64,000 bases of DNA from Candidatus Saccharimonadota bacterium (lineage in GTDB: Bacteria > Patescibacteriota > Saccharimonadia > Saccharimonadales > Saccharimonadaceae): the NCBI GenBank assembly GCA_009783305.1, contig WRHJ01000001.1, positions 62,001 to 126,000 of the forward strand. Reading direction: 5' to 3'. The first letter of the stretch is position 1. Each line of letters opens with the position of its first letter. Made by a program: the position numbers and the translations under genes. Below are positions 48,767 to 55,803 of the stretch, in pieces. The notes below the pieces were generated by a model that saw only the letters and a list, made by a program, of their open reading frames with translations, was not told the DNA's origin and made no database searches.

Positions 48767-49149
48767 TACTTTTTCTCCTTCTTTTCTGCGGGTTTGGCAG
48801 GCTTTTTTGCTTTTTCCTCGCCGACGACCTCGACAAAGATGTTGGAACTGATTTTTTCAAATGGAAGAGCACGACCGCGGCTGGCTGGTTTGTAGCGGCG
48901 GATGCGAGTGCCAGCGGATACAGAAATGCGGGAAATCGCGATGGTTTTGGTGTCGATGCTGTTGTTGTCTAGCAAATTAGCTTTGGCAGATTCGACAGCC
49001 TTTTTGACGGCCAGAGCGGCACGGCGCGGAGTATTGTCTAGGATGACAATAGCATCGGCGACATAACGATCGCGGACTAGCGCGGCAACGATGGACACCT
49101 TGCGGGGCTGGCTGTCAACGCCTTTAATATACGCGTGGGCTGTTTTCAT
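48766..49149 (-). CDS. rplV: Ribosomal protein L22
   Basis: A 127-residue L22. AHAYIKGVDSQPRKVSIVAA, the central helix AALAVKKAVESAKAN, and the exit-tunnel loop GTRIRRYKPASRGRALPFEK are clear. A Lys/Pro/Ala-rich tail follows. Overlaps both neighbours by 1 nt. Confidence 0.97.
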   Translation of the reverse strand: MKTAHAYIKGVDSQPRKVSIVAALVRDRYVADAIVILDNTPRRAALAVKKAVESAKANLLDNNSIDTKTIAISRISVSAGTRIRRYKPASRGRALPFEKISSNIFVEVVGEEKAKKPAKPAEKKEKK

Positions 49150-49442
49150 TATGCACTCCCCTTCATAGCGGCAGCTTCGGCAGCTTTTTTGCCACCGTGC
49201 TTCTTGAATTTGCGGGTAGGGGCAAACTCGCCGAGTTTGTGGCCAACCATGTTTTCAGAGATAAATACTGGGATGTGGACTTTACCGTTATGAACGGCAA
49301 TAGTACGTCCAACCATTTCTGGGCTGATACTGCTAGCGCGAGCCCAAGTTTTGATAATAGTGCGGTCCTCGGTAGAAAGAGCTTTGATTTTTTTCTCAAG
49401 CTTGTAATCCACAAAAGGGCCTTTTTTAAGAGATCGTGACAT
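49149..49442 (-). CDS. rpsS: Ribosomal protein S19
   Basis: A 97-residue S19. [39 protein letters not shown] and [14 protein letters not shown] are diagnostic. Confidence 0.97.
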   Translation of the reverse strand: MSRSLKKGPFVDYKLEKKIKALSTEDRTIIKTWARASSISPEMVGRTIAVHNGKVHIPVFISENMVGHKLGEFAPTRKFKKHGGKKAAEAAAMKGSA

Positions 49443-49444
49443 AT

Positions 49445-50281
49445 TTAACCTCTCTTCCCTTCATGACGACTGCGAACAATCATCTTATTAGTTTTCTTAT
49501 TGCGACGAGTGCGATAGCCAAGTGTAAGTTGACCCCATGGAGTGCGCGGGGGCTTGCCAGTGCCATGTCGACCGCCATCACCACCACCATGCGGGTGGTC
49601 GGTAGCGTTTTGGACAACGCCACGAACGGTTGGGCGGATGCCTTTGCGGCGCCTGCGGCCGGCTGAACCAATGCTGACGTTTTGATGCTGGATATTGCCG
49701 ACAACTCCGATATTGGCTTGGCAATTGACTAGGACTCGGCGGACTTCGCCGGAACTGAGACGAACGGTGGCGTAGCCGTTTTCTTTGGCCATAAGTTGGG
49801 CAGAGGTGCCAGCGGCTCGGGCAATTTGGGCGCCTTTGCCTGGGGTAAGCTCTATAGCATAAATTTGGGTGCCAACGGGGATCTGCTCGATAGGCATACG
49901 GTTGCTGGCTTCAACTGGAGCGTCAGCACCGATCTTGATGGTTTTGCCTTTCTGCATGCTGGTGTCGGCTAGGATGTAGTAGAAATTGCCGTTCTGATCT
50001 TTGACGCGAGCAATGCGGGCGCTGCGGTTGGGATCGTATTCGATTTCTTCGACAGTCAGGGTTAGATTGACTGGCAAAGCATGAGACAAGATACGGTAGT
50101 GTCGCTTGACACCGCCACCGCGATGACGGACGGTAATGCGGCCTTGATTATTCTTGCCAGAATTCTGTTTTTTGGATTTGGTGAGACTCTTGAGAGGCTT
50201 CCTGGTAGTAATCTCATCAAAATCTTGGGTGGTTTTTTGCCTCTGGGCTGGAGTAATTGGTTTATAAGCTTTGATACTCAT
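49445..50281 (-). CDS. rplB: Ribosomal protein L2
   Basis: A 278-residue L2. [39 protein letters not shown] and the peptidyl-transferase-proximal [20 protein letters not shown] are diagnostic, including the conserved His. It overlaps rplW by 1 nt. Confidence 0.97.
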   Translation of the reverse strand: MSIKAYKPITPAQRQKTTQDFDEITTRKPLKSLTKSKKQNSGKNNQGRITVRHRGGGVKRHYRILSHALPVNLTLTVEEIEYDPNRSARIARVKDQNGNFYYILADTSMQKGKTIKIGADAPVEASNRMPIEQIPVGTQIYAIELTPGKGAQIARAAGTSAQLMAKENGYATVRLSSGEVRRVLVNCQANIGVVGNIQHQNVSIGSAGRRRRKGIRPTVRGVVQNATDHPHGGGDGGRHGTGKPPRTPWGQLTLGYRTRRNKKTNKMIVRSRHEGKRG

Positions 50282-50697
50282 TAGCGGTCTCCTCGTTTGC
50301 CGGTGCGCCGCCTAGTGAATAGTCCAGCTTTTTTGGTGGTTTCACTTTGGGCCTCATCACCAGCCTTAACAGTTGTAGTCTTGGCATCGGTGGCTTTTGT
50401 ATCCTCGACGGCTTCTTCGTCAAATACCTTGATTTTGTCGCCGGATTTAAGGGTGACATAGGCGAAATAGCGATCTTTGCGATAGGTAGTACCTGGGTAG
50501 GCGCGCTTGCCGCGAGAAAAGCGGGTGGCCTTGCCTTTGCGCTTGAGCATGCGGACAGAAATGACGGAGACTTTGTAGTCTTTTTCGACAATAGTTTTGA
50601 CGGATTGCTTGCTGGCGCTGGCTGGGACTAAGAATACGTACGTGCTTTTGGCCTGCTCAGTATAGGCTTTTTCGGTTTGAATAGGACGGATTAACAT
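50281..50697 (-). CDS. rplW: Ribosomal protein L23
   Basis: A 138-residue L23. LIRPIQTEKAYTEQAKSTYV, KDYKVSVISVRMLKRKGKA and YRKDRYFAYVTLKSGDKI are diagnostic. A C-terminal extension of about 40 residues (Thr/Lys-rich, ending RRRTGKRGDR) is unusual. Start overlaps the rplD stop (TAATG). Confidence 0.96.
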   Translation of the reverse strand: MLIRPIQTEKAYTEQAKSTYVFLVPASASKQSVKTIVEKDYKVSVISVRMLKRKGKATRFSRGKRAYPGTTYRKDRYFAYVTLKSGDKIKVFDEEAVEDTKATDAKTTTVKAGDEAQSETTKKAGLFTRRRTGKRGDR

Positions 50698-51299
50698 TAT
50701 TTGGTCTCCTTTCTAATCAGCCAGGTTTCCAATACTGGGAGTGATGTTTCGGTAATGATAATCTGATCAGCATTGAGAATGTCAAAGACATTGAGGTAAG
50801 TTGGGCGAACGACCTTGAGGTTGGCGATGTTGCGAGTAGCACGCAGAATTTGGTCGGTTTTTTCTGGGATGACGACTAGATAATTTTTGCTGTAGTCGAG
50901 CTTTAACTCTTTGATAGCGTCCTTGGTCTTGCCGGTTTTGGCAATAAAGTCGGGGATGATATCAATTTTCTTGGCTTTATTCTGCATAGATAAAGCTTGA
51001 CGGACAGCTTGAAGCTTGGCAGATTTGCTAAGTTTCTTGGTGAAGTTTTCTTCACCGGTACGGCCGAAGGCGACGCCACCGTGACGCCAGATTGGGTTGC
51101 GGGTGGAACCGAAGCGAGCACGGCCAGTGCCTTTTTGGCGCCAAGGTTTTTTGCCGCCGCCGCGGACTTCGCCGCGTTTGAGGGTCTTAGCGTGAGAAGA
51201 ACGGGAATTAGCGAGGTAAGCATCATAGGCTAATTTGACTAGTTCGTGGCTGTCGGTTTCTACGCTGAAGATTTTTTTATTCAGTTTTACGTCTGTCAT
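50697..51299 (-). CDS. rplD: Ribosomal protein L4
   Basis: A 200-residue L4. The exit-tunnel loop [20 protein letters not shown] and [19 protein letters not shown] are diagnostic. In many bacteria L4 represses the S10 operon; a structured leader lies before rplC here. AAGGAG precedes the ATG. Confidence 0.97.
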   Translation of the reverse strand: MTDVKLNKKIFSVETDSHELVKLAYDAYLANSRSSHAKTLKRGEVRGGGKKPWRQKGTGRARFGSTRNPIWRHGGVAFGRTGEENFTKKLSKSAKLQAVRQALSMQNKAKKIDIIPDFIAKTGKTKDAIKELKLDYSKNYLVVIPEKTDQILRATRNIANLKVVRPTYLNVFDILNADQIIITETSLPVLETWLIRKETK

Positions 51300-51302
51300 A
51301 GC

Positions 51303-51923
51303 TTACTCCTTCCCCCTTACGACAATTAAGCCCTTTTTGGGACCGGGTACGGCGCCTCTGAGGCCAAGCAGGTTGTTTTCGGCGTTGATATAAGCAACGA
51401 CGAGATTTTTGACAGTAACTTGATCGTGGCCCATGCGTCCAGGCATTTTCTTTCCCTTGAAGACTTTTTGGGGATACATTGATCCGATAGAGCCGACTTC
51501 GCGGATATGTCCTTTGAAGCCATGGGTGTTGCGTGATTCATTGAAATTATGACGTTTGATGGTACCGGCGAAGCCTTTACCTTTGCTGATGCCAGTGACT
51601 TCTACTTTGTCGCCAAGTTCAAAATTGGCAACGGTGAATTCGCTGCCTAAAATAACTTCCTCTGGAACTTCGTCGACACGAAACTCGCGGATATACTTTG
51701 GTTTTATCTCTTTACCGGATTTTTTGACGTGTCCGGTCACGGCCTTGCTCAGATTTTTACCCTGATCAAATGCTACTTGCACGGCGCTATACCCATCAGT
51801 ATCGATGGATTTAGTCTGAGTCACAGTGCAGGGGCCGGCTTGGAGGATAGTTACAGGGGTAACTACACCATCTTTGCCGATGATCTGGGTCATACCAATT
51901 TTGGTGCCGAGGATGACTTTCAT
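51303..51923 (-). CDS. rplC: Ribosomal protein L3
   Basis: A 206-residue L3. LGTKIGMTQIIGKDGVVTPV, GFAGTIKRHNFNESRNTHGF and GRMGHDQVTVKNL are diagnostic. AAAAGGAAA precedes the ATG. It has its own promoter (52056-52027), since a lipoprotein gene with a terminator separates it from rpsJ. Confidence 0.97.
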   Translation of the reverse strand: MKVILGTKIGMTQIIGKDGVVTPVTILQAGPCTVTQTKSIDTDGYSAVQVAFDQGKNLSKAVTGHVKKSGKEIKPKYIREFRVDEVPEEVILGSEFTVANFELGDKVEVTGISKGKGFAGTIKRHNFNESRNTHGFKGHIREVGSIGSMYPQKVFKGKKMPGRMGHDQVTVKNLVVAYINAENNLLGLRGAVPGPKKGLIVVRGKE

Positions 51924-51944
51924 CTGTTTCCTTTTCCCATTAAA

Positions 51945-52056
51945 ATCACTTGACTTGTGGGTGGTTCCTGGGGTCGGCCTATCCCTTGCGTCAGTGTGAT
52001 TGTTGTTTTATAAAAATTACTCCCGTATTTTACCACAAGTAGTCCCCTCCGGTCAA
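51945..52056 (-). promoter_or_regulatory. Promoter and structured leader of rplC
   Basis: TTGACC (52056..52051), 18 nt, TAAAAT (52032..52027). The leader of about 95 nt can fold: ATCAC (52000..51996) with GTGAT (51949..51945), continued by GAC/GTC, enclosing a GC-rich part (GGGATAGGCCGACCCC). It resembles an r-protein autoregulatory leader, but no known class is identified. Confidence 0.55.
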
Positions 52057-52060
52057 CAGG

Positions 52061-52084
52061 AAAAAAGCGAAGAATATTCCTCGC
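52061..52084 (-). terminator. Terminator of the lipoprotein gene
   Basis: GCGAGGAA pairs with TTCTTCGC around TA, followed by TTTTTT, on the minus strand. Confidence 0.8.
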
Positions 52085-52098
52085 CTTTTAAATGTGTC

Positions 52099-52440
52099 TC
52101 AGTTTGAAATGAGATTTTGATATTTTTCCCAGGAAAGAGGCCTGCCGTCTTCGGGATCATAGAGTGGAGCTAGGCCGGTAAGGCCGTCAATATAAGTCCC
52201 CGTAGCATTGCCCATGCTGTTGTAGGCGATATACATATACCCAGTCAATTTTTCTCGAAAGACCGTGTAGTATCCGCCCTCACTTTTAGCAATCATCACG
52301 AACCCAATGGTGCGATCGACTTTTTCAACATCTTGGTGAACTGGTTTGACGACGTCGTCGTTGGGGTCAATAGAGTTACAGCCCGCAAGGATGGCTATAA
52401 GTAGGAATATTATTATTGCCGCGGATAATTTTCTTTTCAT
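52099..52440 (-). CDS. Lipoprotein, DUF6440-like
   Basis: A 113-residue lipoprotein: signal peptide with lipobox LAGC (Cys21), then a domain with GGYYTVFREKLTGYMYIAYN and GLTGLAPLYDPEDGRPLSWE, which resembles the DUF6440 family of unknown function. It sits between rpsJ and rplC with its own promoter, a 170-nt structured leader and a terminator, so it is an independent insertion into the S10 block. GGAG lies about 10 nt before the ATG. Confidence 0.8.
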   Translation of the reverse strand: MKRKLSAAIIIFLLIAILAGCNSIDPNDDVVKPVHQDVEKVDRTIGFVMIAKSEGGYYTVFREKLTGYMYIAYNSMGNATGTYIDGLTGLAPLYDPEDGRPLSWEKYQNLISN

Positions 52441-52495
52441 GGTTTATTTACTCCGTTTCTGCAAATCCCATCTCTACGACGCTGATCTTCCTGAC

Positions 52496-52643
52496 TTAAT
52501 TTTTCCGCTTGAACAACACGATATATACATTTGGCATAGCGAGAGTCCTCCTTTTCAAACTGGTTTTAAAAATACTAAACCGGAGGCTATCGCCTCCAGT
52601 TTTGGTTTCGTATATTGTATACTGATTTTTAGGTTTTTGTCAA
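52496..52643 (-). promoter_or_regulatory. Promoter, bistable hairpin and mini-ORF before the lipoprotein
   Basis: TTGACA (52643..52638), 18 nt, TACAAT (52619..52614). Near the 5' end an 11-bp hairpin with GATA loop (52602-52577) is followed by a T-rich stretch. Its 5' arm AAACTGG can instead pair with CCAGTTT (52563..52557). Next comes AAAAGGAGG and the ORF MPNVYIVLFKRKN (52537-52496). Confidence 0.55.
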
Positions 52644-52661
52644 CCGCTTAAATTGAATTAT

Positions 52662-52994
52662 CTACATTTTGATTTCGGCGTCAACGCCAGCGGGGAGAGA
52701 GAGGTTTTGCAAGCTGTCAATGGTTTTGGGGGTGGCGTTGAGAACGTCAATCAAGCGTTTGTGGATTTTCATCTCGAAGGCTTCGCCGCCAGTCTTATAG
52801 ACGTGCGGGCTTTTGACGACGGTGAAAGTAGAGCGCTTAGTGGGAAGTGGTACGGGACCACTAACAGTAGCGCCGGTGCGAATAGCGGCATCAACGATTT
52901 GTTTAGCGCTTTGATCAATAATGCGGTGATCGTAGGCCTTTAAGCGGATGCGGATTTTCAGGCCGGCATCCTTGTTGGTTTTGGCTTCTGCCAT
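52662..52994 (-). CDS. rpsJ: Ribosomal protein S10
   Basis: A 110-residue S10. [40 protein letters not shown] and [12 protein letters not shown] are diagnostic. AAAGGAA lies before the ATG. First gene of the S10 block but transcribed as a separate unit. Confidence 0.97.
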   Translation of the reverse strand: MAEAKTNKDAGLKIRIRLKAYDHRIIDQSAKQIVDAAIRTGATVSGPVPLPTKRSTFTVVKSPHVYKTGGEAFEMKIHKRLIDVLNATPKTIDSLQNLSLPAGVDAEIKM

Positions 52995-53015
52995 GATTTT
53001 TATTCCTTTGTGCGT

Positions 53016-53101
53016 CCCCGTAACCTGTTATTGGCAGTTCTCGGGGCAATTTTGTTAATAGTTTATACTTCCATTGTAGCACACTTATGCTTAAAAGTCA
53101 A
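53016..53101 (-). promoter_or_regulatory. Promoter and leader hairpin of rpsJ
   Basis: TTGACT (53101..53096), 17 nt, TACAAT (53078..53073). In the leader, CCCCG (53046..53042) pairs with CGGGG (53020..53016), with an inner AACTG/CAGGTT helix (one bulge). Candidate control element for S10. Confidence 0.7.
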
Positions 53102-53108
53102 TAGGGGG

Positions 53109-55781
53109 CTAGAGCCACTCGTGAAAGAACTTTTTGTAAATGACTTTGACCAATTGGACGGCTAAGAAATACCCAATAAGGAGGATAGCTAGAGGTATAA
53201 GAAATATAATTGGTAAAGTACCCATATTTATAGAGGCGGCGGCTGGCGAAAACGCAATGAGTAGAGCGACGGCACCTACTGAGAAAGTCGAGGCAATAAG
53301 GGGGATAGAGGGGCGAGATTGCAGAAATGGGATTTTCCCAGTGCGTGCGACATGGATGATGAGAATTTGTGAGAGTGATCCAAATATAAACCAACCGGCC
53401 CAGAAAAGAGGTATGGTATCCGTGGTATTAAAGCCGAAGATGAACCAGAGGACGCCAAAGCACAAGATATCAAAAATTGAAGAAGTGATGCCGGCAAAGA
53501 TCATGAAGGTGGTAATGGAGCGAGGAGACCATTTGCGCGGCTTCTTTAAATATTCTTTGTCGACATTGTCTAGGGGCAAGCCTAGAACTGAAAAATCGGC
53601 GAGTAGATTTTGGGTGAGAATTTGAATTGGCAGCATAGGCAAGAACGGCAAGAAGGCTGAGGCGAACAAAACAGAGAACATATTGCCAAAATTGCCAGAA
53701 ACGGCAAGCTTGATATATTTGTTGACGTTGCCGAAGGTACGACGGCCTTCAATGACACCTTCCTCTAGGACTGTAAGATCTTTTTTGAGCAAGATGATTT
53801 CGGCAGTCTCTTTGGCGATATCGACGGCGGTATCGACGGATATGCCGACGTCGGCTTGATGAAGAGGCGGAGCGTCATTAATGCCGTCGCCCATATAGCC
53901 AACGGTATGCCCGTCTTCTTGGAGGATACGCACCAAGCGCTCTTTTTCGGCAGGAGATAGCTTGTAGAACAACTGGCAATCTTTGACAGCGGGCTTGAGT
54001 GCTTCATCTTCCATAGCTGAGACCTCTTGACCAGAAAGAGCGTTATTGGGGTCAATACCAACGTCTTTGCAGACGTAAGACGCTACCCCTAAAGAATCGC
54101 CGGTCATGACGACGACTTTGATGCCAGCGGCCTTGAGGCTGGAAAGGGCTTCGCGGGCTGATTCTTTGGGGGGATCGAGGAAGCCGACAAAACCAGTCAA
54201 GATGAGATCAGCTTCGTCTTTGACGCCAAATTTCTTGGAACTAAAACCGTGTAGAGGTTTTTCAGCTAGGGCGAGCATACGGAGGCCGTCATGGTTGTAT
54301 TTTTCGTAGGTCTTCATGGCGATTTTGCGGTATTCGTCGGTAAGCGGCTGAATTTTGCCGTTGATTTCGACGCGAGAGCAGATGTCTAACATTTCTTCGA
54401 CGGCGCCCTTGGTGATGAGAATTCTGGTACGACCCTTACCTCTGAGAACAACGCTGAGCCGGCGGCGAGTAAAATCAAAAGGAATTTCGTCAACAACAGT
54501 ATACTCGGCTATAAGGGAGGAGTGGCCATTTTTTTCGGCTCGCTTGATAACAGCGATATCGAGTAGTCCTTTTAGCCCAGTTTGGAAATAGGCGTTGAGA
54601 TAAGCAAATTCGAGAACATGAGTGTTGGATTTGCCGTGAATATCAAGGTATTCTTCAAGAATAATTTTATCTTCGGTGAGAGTACCAGTTTTGTCGGTAG
54701 CTAAAATGTCCATTTCGCCGAAGGTTTGGATAGCGCCGAGTTGCTTTACAATAACTTTATGCTTACTCATAGTGACGGCGCCAGTGGCCAGTGTAGTGGT
54801 CATGATGACTGGCAACATTTCTGGAGTGAGGCCGACGGCTACGGAAACAGCAAAGAGTAAAGATGAGGTCCAGTCAGCTTTGAGGACGCCGTTGAGCACG
54901 AAAACGAGCGGCACCATAACAACGACCATAACGATGAGCAGGCGGCTGACGCTGGCGACGCCGCGTTCGAAGGAATTTTTGGTCTTACCGCTGAGAGTTT
55001 TGGCCATAGAGCCAAAATAGGTGTTGTTGCCAGTGGTAAGGACTACGGCAGTGGCGCTTCCGGATATAACGTTTGTGCCCATGAAGCCGAGGTTTTTGGA
55101 GTCGGTCAGACTAGAGTTGGATTCGGGGCGAGCATGGGCAAATTTTTCGACGGGTTCGGATTCGCCAGTGAGGGCAGCTTGGGCTATAAAGGTGTCTTTA
55201 GTGGATAAAAAGCGGATATCAGCCGGCACCATGTCGCCGGCGGAAAGTTTTACAATGTCGCCAGGTACTAAATCAGCCAGCGGCAGTTCTTGAACTTCGC
55301 CGCTGCGGTAAACGCTGGCGGTGTTGTTGACCATAGATGCTAACTTAGCGGCAGCACGCGAACTGCGCTCGCCTTGAACGAACGAGACAATACTGGAAAT
55401 CAAAATCATGGCCATAATCATGATGATGGTGGTCCAGTCAACTTCTCCATAGCTGAGCTTGTCGGCGGTATAGGAAACAATGGCGATAATAAAAAGAACA
55501 ATATTAAACGGATTGACAATGGCGTCGACGATGCGAGTCATAGTGGTCTCTTTAGAAGTGAGGGTAATTTCGTTGGGTCCGAAGCGTTCAGCTTTTTGAT
55601 TGACATCCTGCCAGGAAAGTCCTTCGGGTTCTTTAGTGGTGCTAGAAAAAGTGATATCGAATTTTTCGATCAATTCGCGCATAGGAAGTTTGGAGAGGGT
55701 TTTTAAGCGGCGTTCGGTGAGATTTTGGTTGCGCTCTTTGGTTTTTTTGGCCTTGCCGAGTAATAACTGATGCAAATGCAT
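53109..55781 (-). CDS. mgtA: Mg2+-translocating P-type ATPase (MgtA-like), leaderless
   Basis: An 890-residue P3B-type ATPase. TGES in the actuator (AALTGESEPVEKF), phosphorylation motif DKTGTLTED, KGAVEEMLDICSRV in the N domain, GDGINDAPPLHQADVGIS, and about ten TM helices. It imports Mg2+. The ATG lies 6 nt after TATAAT (55793..55788) with no ribosome site and no leader, so it lacks the 5' Mg2+ riboswitch known from enterics. Confidence 0.94.
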   Translation of the reverse strand: MHLHQLLLGKAKKTKERNQNLTERRLKTLSKLPMRELIEKFDITFSSTTKEPEGLSWQDVNQKAERFGPNEITLTSKETTMTRIVDAIVNPFNIVLFIIAIVSYTADKLSYGEVDWTTIIMIMAMILISSIVSFVQGERSSRAAAKLASMVNNTASVYRSGEVQELPLADLVPGDIVKLSAGDMVPADIRFLSTKDTFIAQAALTGESEPVEKFAHARPESNSSLTDSKNLGFMGTNVISGSATAVVLTTGNNTYFGSMAKTLSGKTKNSFERGVASVSRLLIVMVVVMVPLVFVLNGVLKADWTSSLLFAVSVAVGLTPEMLPVIMTTTLATGAVTMSKHKVIVKQLGAIQTFGEMDILATDKTGTLTEDKIILEEYLDIHGKSNTHVLEFAYLNAYFQTGLKGLLDIAVIKRAEKNGHSSLIAEYTVVDEIPFDFTRRRLSVVLRGKGRTRILITKGAVEEMLDICSRVEINGKIQPLTDEYRKIAMKTYEKYNHDGLRMLALAEKPLHGFSSKKFGVKDEADLILTGFVGFLDPPKESAREALSSLKAAGIKVVVMTGDSLGVASYVCKDVGIDPNNALSGQEVSAMEDEALKPAVKDCQLFYKLSPAEKERLVRILQEDGHTVGYMGDGINDAPPLHQADVGISVDTAVDIAKETAEIILLKKDLTVLEEGVIEGRRTFGNVNKYIKLAVSGNFGNMFSVLFASAFLPFLPMLPIQILTQNLLADFSVLGLPLDNVDKEYLKKPRKWSPRSITTFMIFAGITSSIFDILCFGVLWFIFGFNTTDTIPLFWAGWFIFGSLSQILIIHVARTGKIPFLQSRPSIPLIASTFSVGAVALLIAFSPAAASINMGTLPIIFLIPLAILLIGYFLAVQLVKVIYKKFFHEWL

Positions 55782-55803
55782 AACCGTATTATATCATCTT
55801 ATC

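Noticed and set aside
53109-55800. Mg2+ riboswitch upstream of mg­tA
   Set aside because: Predicted leaderless start leaves no room for a 5' leader.
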